A DNA stretch of 64,000 nt. Origin: Pseudoalteromonas aurantia 208 (lineage in GTDB: Bacteria > Pseudomonadota > Gammaproteobacteria > Enterobacterales > Alteromonadaceae). Shown piece by piece: positions 17,169 through 26,410 of this stretch. The notes below the pieces were generated by a model. The model was not told the origin of the DNA, searched no databases, and saw only the letters and a list, made by a program, of their open reading frames with translations. Made by a program: the position numbers and the translations under genes. Within the stretch, counting starts at the first letter, position 1; each line of letters begins with the position of its first letter. Location of the stretch: positions 124,001 to 188,000 of the forward strand of contig NZ_AQGV01000014.1 in assembly GCF_014858725.1 (NCBI RefSeq). The letters are read 5' to 3'.

Positions 17169-19006
17169 TGCTGCGATTCTGCCTTCTATCCCTATTGCTC
17201 TTTTGCACATCACCTTATGGTATAGAGTTAGGAAATAACTTTAAGATGCGGTCTGATTTGCCATTCAGTTACACTGTGAACAATAGTCATCATGTGGATG
17301 GGTTAATCGCGTCTTCGCCTAAGTGGTTCACAAATACAAGTGGCGCACTGAACTTAGGACCTGTAAGTGGTCATGTCTGGCTAAAGGTTGAGTTGAATAA
17401 TATAAATGCCATTGAGATCCCCCTTCTGCTCAGCATCGATAATAATTTATTGGATAAAATTACCGCTTATATTCAATTGCATAATAGGTCGTTACTCACG
17501 CTTGATTTAGGAGACGCTCTTCCCTTAGTGCAGCGCCCTATTAAACATGAAGCACAATTAGTACCCTTTGACCTTCCTGCGCGTAGTACTGGGGTAATTT
17601 ACCTGCAAATTCAACATCATGGTGCATTAAACTTACCTTTAAGTTTATGGCACCCTATTGAATACCTAAAATACAAAAGTAAGTTTAATCTGCTATATGG
17701 CATTTTGGCAGGAGTGATCATCGCTATGGCATTGAGTAACTTTACTTTGTATACCTTTACCCGGAAAAAATACTTTTTATCTGGTAGCTTTATTATTATT
17801 ACCATCTGGCTATTAAACGTTCATCTTTATGGCTTTAGTTACCGATATATTTATGGTAATTGGCAATGGCTACAACAATATGCGCAACCTTTATTAGTGT
17901 TGTACAGTTGCTTATTATTTATGCCATTCATCGCCAAAACACTCTTGACACAAAAACAATTAGCCTCCTATCAAAAACCCCTTAAATGGTTATGGCCAAC
18001 ATCGTTAGCCGTTGCATTGCTACTCATCACAATACCGATAGATACAGCACTGCTTATCGCTTACGCTTTGAGCCTAATACTCACAATCGGCTATTTAGTA
18101 CTCGCAATAATTAAATGGCGCCAAAATACACCACAGCGATATGCGCATGTCAGTATATTTAGCGCATTAACACTGGCACTTGCATACCAATTTAGCTTTG
18201 AGCTGGGTTTACTCTCCGGGGCACTATTAGACCGCCCTGTTACTTATTTATGCTACCTCGTTATCAGTATTATTTTGAGCTACACCCTCACACGGAAGTA
18301 TGTTGATGAGCGAGATAACAAAATCAAAGTTCAACAATCAAAAATTGCACAAAGTCAGGCCGCCGATGCCTTACTAAAAGAGCGTATCCAGCTACAAGAA
18401 CAAGCGCAAGAAGATTTAGAATCGAGTATCGATGAACGCACGTTCGAGCTACAAGTCACCCTGCGTGAATTAGAAGAGAAAAACCGCGCACTAGAGAAAC
18501 TCAATATGGAAGATGCGCTGACCAAGGTCAAGAATCGACGCTATTTTGATAAACGTATCATGATGGAAGTCAGGCGATCTCGGCGTGAGCAAACCATGCT
18601 CAGCGTCGTGATGTTAGATATTGATCACTTCAAAAAGATCAATGATACTTATGGGCACTTAGTTGGCGACCAAGCAATCTGCGCCGTTGCGGAGCAAATT
18701 CAGCTGCATTTAAAACGCCCTCATGACGAAGTATTTCGCTATGGCGGCGAAGAGTTTGTATTGCTATTACCTAACACCGATTCTCAAGGAGCTGTTGAGC
18801 TCGCTGATCTTATACGCTCAGATTTGGAAAAGTCCCAACTCAATGTGGGAGAGAATACCGTTACTATGACAATCAGTGCAGGCATACGCAGTGCTATTGC
18901 CACTGATAGTAAAAACCCAACATTGTTTACTGACTTTGCTGATAAAGCACTCTATCAAGCAAAACAGCAAGGTCGCAACCGTGTTGTTGTTTATGAAAAC
19001 ACTTAG
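17165..19006 (+). CDS. Membrane diguanylate cyclase with 7TMR-DISM-type sensor
   Basis: The 613-aa protein makes cyclic di-GMP from GTP. It has a signal peptide, a periplasmic beta-rich domain of the 7TMR-DISMED2 type (~25-165), seven or eight membrane helices (~175-375), a coiled coil (~390-450) and a GGDEF domain (~455-610). The active-site motif is intact (FRYGGEEFVLLLP, ~528). The inhibitory I-site RPHD sits exactly five residues before it, so product feedback is likely. The start at 17165 overlaps the tatD stop (ATGA); an in-register ATG at 17168 is the alternative. A diguanylate cyclase between tatD and hemB is probably regulated by the same transcript as its neighbours (inference). Confidence 0.93.
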   Translation: MMLRFCLLSLLLFCTSPYGIELGNNFKMRSDLPFSYTVNNSHHVDGLIASSPKWFTNTSGALNLGPVSGHVWLKVELNNINAIEIPLLLSIDNNLLDKITAYIQLHNRSLLTLDLGDALPLVQRPIKHEAQLVPFDLPARSTGVIYLQIQHHGALNLPLSLWHPIEYLKYKSKFNLLYGILAGVIIAMALSNFTLYTFTRKKYFLSGSFIIITIWLLNVHLYGFSYRYIYGNWQWLQQYAQPLLVLYSCLLFMPFIAKTLLTQKQLASYQKPLKWLWPTSLAVALLLITIPIDTALLIAYALSLILTIGYLVLAIIKWRQNTPQRYAHVSIFSALTLALAYQFSFELGLLSGALLDRPVTYLCYLVISIILSYTLTRKYVDERDNKIKVQQSKIAQSQAADALLKERIQLQEQAQEDLESSIDERTFELQVTLRELEEKNRALEKLNMEDALTKVKNRRYFDKRIMMEVRRSRREQTMLSVVMLDIDHFKKINDTYGHLVGDQAICAVAEQIQLHLKRPHDEVFRYGGEEFVLLLPNTDSQGAVELADLIRSDLEKSQLNVGENTVTMTISAGIRSAIATDSKNPTLFTDFADKALYQAKQQGRNRVVVYENT

Positions 19007-19015
19007 GAGGCCATT

Positions 19016-20026
19016 GTGGCTCAATCAGGATTAGACCTTTTTCCATACACTCGTATGCGCCGTATGCGTCGAGATGATTTTTCACGCCGTTTAATGAGTG
19101 AAAACCAATTATCCGTCAACGACCTAATTTATCCTGTCTTCGTACTAGAAGGAGAAAATCGTCGTGAAGCCATTGAATCTATGCCTGGTATCGAACGTTT
19201 ATCAATCGATTTACTGCTAGAAGAAGCCAAAGAACTGGTGACCTTAGGCATTCCTGCTGTCGCTATTTTCCCAGTCACTCCAACCGAAAAGAAGTCGTTA
19301 CATGCAGAAGAAGCATATAATACTGAAGGGTTGGCACAACGCACAACCCGTGCACTCAAAGAGGCTTTTCCTGAGCTTGGCGTGATCACGGATGTTGCCC
19401 TAGACCCATTTACCACTCACGGTCAAGATGGGATCATTGATGACAGTGGCTATGTTGTAAACGATGTCACTACAGAGATACTAGTGCAGCAAGCTTTATC
19501 GCATGCTGAAGCAGGCGCTGATATCGTTGCGCCTTCAGACATGATGGATGGTCGAATCGCAGCAATACGCGATGGTTTAGAGCAACAGGGACATGTACAC
19601 ACCCGCATTATGGCGTACTCGGCCAAATACGCATCAAGCTACTACGGGCCTTTCCGTGATGCGGTGGGCTCTGCTGGTAACCTTAAAGGGGCAGATAAAA
19701 AAACCTATCAAATGGACCCTGCCAATTCTGATGAAGCAATTAGAGAGGTCGCTCTTGACTTACAAGAGGGTGCTGACATGGTCATGGTCAAACCGGGTAT
19801 GCCATACTTAGATATTGTAAAACGCGTAAAAACAGAGTTTGGAGTGCCAACCTTCGCTTATCAAGTGAGTGGTGAATATGCAATGCATCGCGCAGCAATT
19901 GATAATGGCTGGCTAGCAGAGCAACCGACGATTATGGAGTCGCTATTGGCATTTAAGCGCGCAGGTGCCGATGGCATACTAACCTACTTTGCAAAACAAG
20001 CCGCACAATGGCTACAACAGAAATAA
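19016..20026 (+). CDS. hemB: Delta-aminolevulinic acid dehydratase (porphobilinogen synthase)
   Basis: HemB condenses two 5-aminolevulinate molecules to porphobilinogen in heme synthesis. The 336-aa frame begins with GTG at 19016, ten bases after the previous stop and right after a perfect AGGAGG, which fixes the start. The two active-site lysines are in MAYSAKYASSYYGPF (~201) and MVMVKPGMPYLD (~258). The metal region reads ALDPFTTHGQDG, lacking the cysteines of zinc-type enzymes, so it belongs to the magnesium-dependent class. Confidence 0.97.
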   Translation: MAQSGLDLFPYTRMRRMRRDDFSRRLMSENQLSVNDLIYPVFVLEGENRREAIESMPGIERLSIDLLLEEAKELVTLGIPAVAIFPVTPTEKKSLHAEEAYNTEGLAQRTTRALKEAFPELGVITDVALDPFTTHGQDGIIDDSGYVVNDVTTEILVQQALSHAEAGADIVAPSDMMDGRIAAIRDGLEQQGHVHTRIMAYSAKYASSYYGPFRDAVGSAGNLKGADKKTYQMDPANSDEAIREVALDLQEGADMVMVKPGMPYLDIVKRVKTEFGVPTFAYQVSGEYAMHRAAIDNGWLAEQPTIMESLLAFKRAGADGILTYFAKQAAQWLQQK

Positions 20027-20044
20027 TTGGTCAGTAAGTAACAA

Positions 20045-20067
20045 AAAAGCGCCATATGGGCGCTTTT
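20045..20067 (+). terminator. Rho-independent terminator of hemB, sharing sequence with a truncated MITE
   Basis: GCGCC pairs with GGCGC (extended by A and T runs) around ATATG. The right arm and the T-run coincide with the first bases of the truncated repeat copy at 20059-20160, so part of this terminator appears to come from the inserted repeat. Confidence 0.85.
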
Positions 20068-20160
20068 ATGCAGTAATAGCGGGCTATTACCAATGAAAGC
20101 AACGCCGAGAGTGAGAAAAATAGCTTTATTGGGCAAATTCGCTTATCCAGAACTGAGGTT
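20059..20160 (+). repeat. MITE-like repeat, truncated copy A (right half)
   Basis: This 102-bp segment matches the right half of the 193-194 bp repeat described at 28041-28233, from GGCGCTTTTATGCAG through the right terminal inverted repeat (CTTATCCAGAACTGAGGTT). The left ~92 bp, including the left end, is missing. The internal palindrome GTAATAGCGGGCTATTAC is retained. Its last bases TT supply part of the TAA stop codon of the next minus-strand gene. Confidence 0.9.
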
Positions 20161-20554
20161 ACTTACTATTGAGTATACTTCTCGTTCTTTCTAATTCGTC
20201 AGCCGATATAGACCAACTATAAAACTGTGTTTTTCTATTATTTGGCAGTGAAATTTCAAGAATTTTAATAAACATTATACGAGTAACACGTATATTTTCG
20301 ATGGTGTCACAGGGAATATATTGCGTTTTTAAACCCAGTGAATAACTTAGGCCCGCTTTATCTACATGTACGTAACGGCGGTTAACCACTGCTAAATATA
20401 ATGATAAAATAACTCCTGAGAGGAACAAATATGAAGTAATTATCAAAATATTGGCAAGCGCCGGAAAGGTTTGTGATGCACCATAGATCACAAAACATAA
20501 TAAGAATAACACACCGTAAAATATCCAATTCACAGTTAAGTCGATTGTTTTCAT
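20159..20554 (-). CDS. Small membrane protein with PH-like domain, function unknown
   Basis: The 131-aa protein has two membrane helices (~8-27 and ~33-58) and then a small beta-rich cytoplasmic region (VHVDKAGLSYSLG, YIPCDTIENIRVT) resembling the bacterial PH-domain fold of DUF304-type proteins. The longer frame starts at 20566, but GGAGG sits five bases before the ATG at 20554. The gene ends in AAG TAA where TAA overlaps the terminal bases of the truncated repeat, so the original C-terminus may have been changed by the insertion. No function can be assigned. Confidence 0.6.
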   Translation of the reverse strand: MKTIDLTVNWIFYGVLFLLCFVIYGASQTFPALANILIITSYLFLSGVILSLYLAVVNRRYVHVDKAGLSYSLGLKTQYIPCDTIENIRVTRIMFIKILEISLPNNRKTQFYSWSISADELERTRSILNSK

Positions 20555-20677
20555 AAAAGCCTCCATTCTTTTTAAGTACCCAAAATAAAACCAAGCATTT
20601 TATTAAGAATGCAATGATAAGAGGATACTGTTCCTAAATCAAGAAACTCGAGTGCTTTTATTGCGATTTATTCAAGA

Positions 20678-20713
20678 TAAAAAAAAACCGCTTGTTAAAA
20701 CAAGCGGTTTTTC
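20678..20713 (-). terminator. Rho-independent terminator of fusA2
   Basis: AAAACCGCTTGTT pairs with the complementary arm AACAAGCGGTTTT around a short A-rich loop. The A-run at 20678-20687 reads as a T-run on the minus strand. It lies 23 bp past the fusA2 stop codon. Confidence 0.92.
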
Positions 20714-20735
20714 GTACTTAATGAAAAAGAACTAA

Positions 20736-22823
20736 TTATTTAGCTGCTTTTTTCTCTTTCTCTGCTGCAATTACTGTCTCAGCTACATTCTGCGGACATG
20801 CTGCATAGTGTGAGAATTCCATTGAGAATTGACCACGGCCAGACGTAATAGTACGTAAGTGACCAATGTAACCAAACATCTCAGAAAGTGGAACATCACC
20901 CTTGATACGAACACCAGTCAGACCTGCTTCTTGGTCTTTGATCATACCACGACGACGGTTAAGGTCACCAATTACGTCACCTACGTTGTCTTCTGGCGTG
21001 AATACGTCAACTTTCATGATAGGCTCAAGAAGTTGTGCACCCGCTTTAGGGATAGACTGACGGAAAGCGCCTTTAGCTGCGATTTCGAAAGCGATTGCTG
21101 ATGAGTCAACTGCGTGGAATCCACCGTCGAATAGCTCAACTTCAACGTCTAGTACTGGGAAGCCAGCTAGAACACCTTCTTCCATCATCGACTTGAAGCC
21201 TTTCTCAACTGCAGGCCAGAATTCTTTAGGTACGTTACCACCAACAACAGATGAAGAGAACGTGAAACCTGAATTCTGCTCGCCTGGCTTGATACGGTAA
21301 TCGATCTTACCGAACTGACCAGAACCACCTGATTGCTTCTTGTGCGTGTAGCTATCTTCAATTTCTTGAGTGATAGTTTCACGGTATGCAACCTGAGGCT
21401 GACCAACGATAAGGTCTACACCGTAAGTACGTTTAAGGATATCTACCTTAATGTCTAGGTGTAATTCACCCATACCTTTAAGGATAGTTTCACCTGAATC
21501 TTCGTCAGTTTCAACTTGGAAAGACGGATCTTCTGCAACCATTTTACCGATTGCCACACCCATTTTCTCGTTACCGCCTTTATCTTTAGGCTGTACCGCA
21601 ATTGAGATTACTGGCTCAGGGAAGATCATCGGCTCAAGTGTACATTCATGCTTAGGTGCACATAAAGTGTGACCCGTTTGAACGTTCTTCATACCTACAA
21701 CAGCAATGATGTCACCCGCTTGCGCTGATGTTAATTCATTACGGTCATCTGCTTGCATCTCAACCATACGGCCAACACGCTCAGTTTTACCTGTTGCAGA
21801 GTTAAGTACAGTGTCACCCTTGTTAAGCACACCAGAGTAAATACGGATAAAGGTCAAGGCACCGAAACGGTCATCCATGATCTTAAACGCAAGTGCACGT
21901 AGTGGCTCGTCAACTGATACAGTTGCAACTTCACCAGTCGGCTCACCTGTTTCTTTATCTGTAAGAGGTTGCGGATCTACTTCTGTTGGAGAAGGTAGGT
22001 AATCAACAACAGCGTCAAGTACTAGTTGAACACCTTTGTTTTTGAACGCTGAACCACAGTAAGTTGGGAAGAACGCTAGCTCACGGGTACCTTTACGGAT
22101 ACACGCTTTGATTTGTTCAATAGAAGGTACTTCACCTTCCATGTACGCTTCTAATAGCTCATCGTCTTGCTCTACAGCAGTTTCGATTAGCATCTCATGG
22201 TATTCTTCAACTTTATCTACCATGTCAGCAGGCACGTCTAATACTTCATAGTTTTCAGGAAGACCAGTGTCATCCCAAACGTATGCTTTCTTAGTAAGAA
22301 CGTCTACAACACCTACGAACTCGTCTTCGATACCGATTGGTAACGTCATAACAAGAGGATTAGCTGCAAGTACGTTAGTTACTTGGTCTACTACGCGGTA
22401 GAAGTCAGCACCCATACGGTCTAACTTGTTTACGAAGATACAACGAGCAACTTCTGACTCGTTCGCGTAACGCCAGTTTGTTTCTGATTGTGGCTCAACA
22501 CCACCAGAACCACAGAATACACCGATACCACCGTCAAGTACTTTCAATGAACGGTAAACTTCAACAGTGAAGTCAACGTGTCCAGGAGTATCGATAACGT
22601 TAAAACGGTGATCTTTCCAGAAACAGCTTACTGCAGCTGACTGGATAGTAATACCACGCTCAGCTTCCTGTTCCATGAAGTCAGTTGTTGATTCGCCATC
22701 GTGAACTTCACCAGTTTTGTGAATTTGACCAGTTAGCTTTAGGATACGCTCAGTGGTAGTAGTTTTACCCGCATCAACGTGCGCGAAAATACCAATGTTT
22801 CTGTATTTCGATAAATCTGCCAT
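20736..22823 (-). CDS. fusA2: Translation elongation factor G, second type (EF-G2)
   Basis: This is a 695-aa ribosomal translocase GTPase. The G-domain motifs are intact: AHVDAGKTTTT (P-loop, 14-24), RGITIQS (switch I), DTPGHVDF and NKLDRMGAD. Domains II-V follow, with GMGELHLD and GQFGKIDY typical of EF-G. It stands alone, not in the str operon (rpsL-rpsG-fusA-tuf), and has the length of the second EF-G of Vibrio, Shewanella and Pseudoalteromonas, so it is called fusA2. EF-G2 proteins vary in role (translocation or ribosome recycling); which applies here is not visible. Confidence 0.92.
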   Translation of the reverse strand: MADLSKYRNIGIFAHVDAGKTTTTERILKLTGQIHKTGEVHDGESTTDFMEQEAERGITIQSAAVSCFWKDHRFNVIDTPGHVDFTVEVYRSLKVLDGGIGVFCGSGGVEPQSETNWRYANESEVARCIFVNKLDRMGADFYRVVDQVTNVLAANPLVMTLPIGIEDEFVGVVDVLTKKAYVWDDTGLPENYEVLDVPADMVDKVEEYHEMLIETAVEQDDELLEAYMEGEVPSIEQIKACIRKGTRELAFFPTYCGSAFKNKGVQLVLDAVVDYLPSPTEVDPQPLTDKETGEPTGEVATVSVDEPLRALAFKIMDDRFGALTFIRIYSGVLNKGDTVLNSATGKTERVGRMVEMQADDRNELTSAQAGDIIAVVGMKNVQTGHTLCAPKHECTLEPMIFPEPVISIAVQPKDKGGNEKMGVAIGKMVAEDPSFQVETDEDSGETILKGMGELHLDIKVDILKRTYGVDLIVGQPQVAYRETITQEIEDSYTHKKQSGGSGQFGKIDYRIKPGEQNSGFTFSSSVVGGNVPKEFWPAVEKGFKSMMEEGVLAGFPVLDVEVELFDGGFHAVDSSAIAFEIAAKGAFRQSIPKAGAQLLEPIMKVDVFTPEDNVGDVIGDLNRRRGMIKDQEAGLTGVRIKGDVPLSEMFGYIGHLRTITSGRGQFSMEFSHYAACPQNVAETVIAAEKEKKAAK

Positions 22824-23110
22824 TATTTTGCTCTATTTAAAGTAGAAAAATTATTCGGCGGGAGTATATCACCTCTTCTAGCGAACATCATCCTTGATAT
22901 CGCTTAAAATGCAATCAATTTGGTAAAAAGTTGCTTTTCGCTAGAATATGTAATTCAAAAATGCAAATTCATCAGTAAATTAACTTAAATTATTAATGAT
23001 CCGCACCTTATTGGATCATACTTAGCTTGCTATTTTTATTTGCCTGACCACGCCAAATTCTATAGATAAAACCTCAATCAAGCGCCGGCTAAACTACTAC
23101 GCCACTGAAA

Positions 23111-24412
23111 TTAAAACCAAATAAACAACCCTAAAATGACCCCGAGTCCAAGCAGTGGAACCACCACAGTGAGTATTGCCAAAGGCCCATAGGCCGCTTG
23201 ATGCGTTTCCTTACAAATAGCACGAACGGTTGTCACAACATAACCATTATGCGGTAAAGTATCGATTGCCCCAGAACTAATGGCAACCACCCGATGTAAC
23301 TCACTATTATTAACGCCTAAATCCAGGTAATGAGGCGCAACGAGTGGCAGCGCAATCGCTTGTCCGCCTGATGCCGACCCCGTTAAACCGGCAATGACAC
23401 TCACGGCAATTGCAGCCCCTAAGAGTTCATTACCTGGAATTTGGGTCATGAGCGCAACCGCTTCTTGAAACGCGGATGTTTCTTTTGCGATGGCACCAAA
23501 ACCAACCACTGCAGCAGTATTGCCTATTGCAACTAACGCCCCTGTAGTCGCTGAATTAATAGCATCTGATATATTAAGAAAGAACTTAAAATTAATGATG
23601 TAGAGACTCATAACCCCCCCTAACAACGCTACCATTAACGCACTTTGCTGTAACGTGTCATGTAATGAAAAAGACAGCCCTAGTACCACCAATAACGGAA
23701 GCAGCCCCGTGATAGGATGCGGCAGTGTTCTCGCTTCACACTGCTCATCATCTGCGCGCACCTCAAATACTTCACCATTGGCTTGTGCTCTTCTTATCAT
23801 CCACGTCAACAATAGATAACCTAATACCGCCATAAACACAGCAACCATTAAACTTTCTTGCCATGCCGCATACGGCGAGGTATTTAAATATTTAATTGGG
23901 ATCCAATTTTGAATTTCAGGCGAGCCCGCTGAGGTCATGGTAAAAGTCACAGAACCAAACGCCAGTGTGGCAGGAATAAATCGCCGGGGTAAATTTGCAT
24001 CTTTAAATAGGCTCAATGCCATTGGGTAAACTGAAAACGCCACGATAAAAACGCTGACACCGCCATAAGTAAGCACGGCACAAGACAATACAACAGCCAA
24101 AACGGCGTACTTCATTCCCAGCTTGCTAACAATGCTCCCCGCTATTGCATCTGCGGCTCCCGTATTTTCCATAAACTTACCAAACAAGGAGCCCAATAAA
24201 AACATCAGAAACCAAGCTTGTACAAACCCAGAAAAACCACGCATGTAACCACTGACAAAATCCACTTCTTCTGCATTTGGGAAGAGTGCAATATCACTTG
24301 AAAAAGCGACGACCAAAGCACACAGAGGTGCTGAAATAAATAAATTAACGCCTCTCAACGTCAGCACGATCAGTGCGATTAAAGCCAATATAAGGCCAAC
24401 AGAGCTCAGCAT
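23111..24412 (-). CDS. GntP-family permease
   Basis: This hydrophobic protein of 433 aa has about 12 membrane helices. It carries GntP/CitM-type features: the N-terminal LILALIALIVLTLRGVN, LTGSASGGQAIALPLVAP and GAIDTLPHNGYVVT. Family members are proton-linked importers of gluconate, other sugar acids or hydroxy-acids; the substrate here is unknown. The frame is open to 24424, but GGTGAT three bases before the ATG at 24412 makes that the better start. It lies 240 bp downstream of a LytR-type regulator on the same strand, and LytTR systems often control a neighbouring transporter (inference). Confidence 0.88.
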   Translation of the reverse strand: MLSSVGLILALIALIVLTLRGVNLFISAPLCALVVAFSSDIALFPNAEEVDFVSGYMRGFSGFVQAWFLMFLLGSLFGKFMENTGAADAIAGSIVSKLGMKYAVLAVVLSCAVLTYGGVSVFIVAFSVYPMALSLFKDANLPRRFIPATLAFGSVTFTMTSAGSPEIQNWIPIKYLNTSPYAAWQESLMVAVFMAVLGYLLLTWMIRRAQANGEVFEVRADDEQCEARTLPHPITGLLPLLVVLGLSFSLHDTLQQSALMVALLGGVMSLYIINFKFFLNISDAINSATTGALVAIGNTAAVVGFGAIAKETSAFQEAVALMTQIPGNELLGAAIAVSVIAGLTGSASGGQAIALPLVAPHYLDLGVNNSELHRVVAISSGAIDTLPHNGYVVTTVRAICKETHQAAYGPLAILTVVVPLLGLGVILGLFIWF

Positions 24413-24655
24413 AATATCACCCATTGATATCTTTGATATTGCCCCTTACCACCTCACGGATAATGACTAATACAGTAATTTCATTCGGTGCATCGAGTCC
24501 CTATCACGATGACATCATTCGTTATAAACAAGCCACAACGGCAAAACCTAAACGTCACTCAATGATAAACTCGAGAACTTGTCTGTATTAGTGGTATGAG
24601 CTTTCTTATTATAGATAGCACAAACTTATGCTAACAAAATGAAAAAGTACACAAT

Positions 24656-25348
24656 TTAGATTTTATACCGCTGCTTAAATGCCGTTGTTTGCATACGAGA
24701 TAGAGTAACATGTAAGTTATTTTGCAGTGTTACTTCAAGTATGCCACCCAATTCCTGAGTAATTGTCGTAATTTTACCCACATTAAATAGCCAGCTCCGA
24801 TTAGCCCTGAAAAAAGGCTCCGTTGGTAATCGTTCAGCGATATTACTCAAGGTTCGATACACGCTGACAGCCCCATTTTCTGTGTGCAAACGCGTATAAT
24901 TACTCATAGCCTCAAATGCTTGCACTTCATCCAGTGAAATAAAAAAACAACGTTGTCCGTCTTTGATAAAAAAGCGGCTATCAACTTCAAGTGGTGTTTG
25001 TAATTTTTTATATTTTTCAATGGCAATAGCTAGCCGAGCTTGTGTTACAGGCTTTAACAAGTAATCTAGGGCATTCACTTCAAAAGACTTTACCGCAAAA
25101 TCGTGATGCGCCGTAACAAAAATAACGTAGGGTACATAACTCAATTGCGCAAGCAGTTCAAAGCCACTGCCACTGGGCATATTGATGTCAAGTAAGAGTA
25201 AATCCGGCTGCAGTTGTTCTATAACTGCTTTTGCTTCAATGATATCCGGTGCTTCCCCCACCACATCTAACCCACCGAGTTCATCAAGCTGTGCTCTGAG
25301 TTCAAGTCGGGCTAAATGGCTGTCGTCAACAATCACCACTTTATTCAT
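24656..25348 (-). CDS. LytTR-family response regulator
   Basis: The 230-aa protein has an N-terminal receiver domain (VIVDDSHLARL, phosphorylation Asp ~54 in LLLLDINMPSGSG, conserved Lys in DYLLKPV ~103) and a C-terminal LytTR DNA-binding domain (~130-228, FEAMSNYTRLHTENG, FFRANRSWLFNV). It shares ATGA with the upstream sensor kinase, so the two form a translationally coupled pair. Target promoters are unknown; the adjacent GntP permease gene is a candidate. Confidence 0.94.
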   Translation of the reverse strand: MNKVVIVDDSHLARLELRAQLDELGGLDVVGEAPDIIEAKAVIEQLQPDLLLLDINMPSGSGFELLAQLSYVPYVIFVTAHHDFAVKSFEVNALDYLLKPVTQARLAIAIEKYKKLQTPLEVDSRFFIKDGQRCFFISLDEVQAFEAMSNYTRLHTENGAVSVYRTLSNIAERLPTEPFFRANRSWLFNVGKITTITQELGGILEVTLQNNLHVTLSRMQTTAFKQRYKI

Positions 25349-26406
25349 ATTGCTTCCTTTGGTAACTCGATACAGGTCACAACACGCTGTTCACGTACAA
25401 CCCGTTTGATGGAACCCTCTCCTTTATAGAGCAAGGCTAAACGCTTCTCTATATTTTTGGTTGCCAGTCCTAAGCCACCAGATGGTTTCGCATTTTCAAT
25501 CAAGGGATTCATCACCTCAATGAATAGTTTTTCATCGCATCGTACCTTTAATGAAACCAATCCGCCGGCTCGGTTTTTAGCAATCCCATGTTTAATGGCA
25601 TTTTCTAAGCATAACTGAAGAACCATCTTTGGCACTTTTAAGGTGACAGCCTCTGCTGCCACATCAATGTCAGTCTGCAACCGCTCAGCTAAACCAATCT
25701 TACACAAATTTAAGTAATGTTGTGCATTTTCAAGTTCCTCACCTAGCGCTACTTTGTCATCTTGATTTGTTTGCAGAGAGTATCGCAACATGTCGGCAAG
25801 TTCAGCGAGACTCTCTCTTGCTTGGGTAGGTTGCGCTAAAATCAACGCGCGAATATCATTAATAGCATTAAATAAAAAGTGCGGATTCAGTTGGCTATTT
25901 AACGCTTGTAACTGGCTCACCGTCAATAACGAATGCGCTTCGCTAAGAGATTTTATTTTACTCAATGCTAAATATCCAAGCGACCATAACATCGCCAACC
26001 CAAGCATATTTATACCGTTGCTGAGCCCGACAGTTTCAATAACAAACCCAAATTGCGATGCAGGAATAGGACGCGATATCCCGATATGCGCTATAAAGAA
26101 AACTCCGAGCAATAAAATAGTCGTTGCGAACAAGGTCGTCAAACACGACCCCACACATAAAAACATAAACTGAAAAAGGTTACTCCTATGCTGAATATGC
26201 TTCTTATACAGGCAACGTATTAGGTAGGTGACTAATGCGCCTGAAAAAATAAAAATGGCCCCGTAGACTGTTTCTATCCAACTAGCATAAGGGTTTTGCA
26301 TGACAATGAACGTCATCATTAAATAGGTAAACAACCAGCTCATAATATGACAAGCAATAAATGCATATCGCTGGGAAAAAAAATACTGATAATGTAGCGT
26401 CATCAT
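25345..26406 (-). CDS. LytS/YehU-type sensor histidine kinase
   Basis: The 353-aa inner-membrane kinase has four N-terminal membrane helices (~12-150). A linker helix leads to the His_kinase domain with the phospho-acceptor in NPHFLFNAIND (His ~176). The ATPase region has ENAIKHGI and GGLGLATKNIEKRL. It has no separate sensory domain, so sensing is probably within the membrane (inference). It lies 4 bp after the serine hydrolase gene and overlaps the response regulator, which makes the order hydrolase-kinase-regulator one likely operon. Confidence 0.94.
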   Translation of the reverse strand: MMTLHYQYFFSQRYAFIACHIMSWLFTYLMMTFIVMQNPYASWIETVYGAIFIFSGALVTYLIRCLYKKHIQHRSNLFQFMFLCVGSCLTTLFATTILLLGVFFIAHIGISRPIPASQFGFVIETVGLSNGINMLGLAMLWSLGYLALSKIKSLSEAHSLLTVSQLQALNSQLNPHFLFNAINDIRALILAQPTQARESLAELADMLRYSLQTNQDDKVALGEELENAQHYLNLCKIGLAERLQTDIDVAAEAVTLKVPKMVLQLCLENAIKHGIAKNRAGGLVSLKVRCDEKLFIEVMNPLIENAKPSGGLGLATKNIEKRLALLYKGEGSIKRVVREQRVVTCIELPKEAI

Positions 26407-26410
26407 TGCC

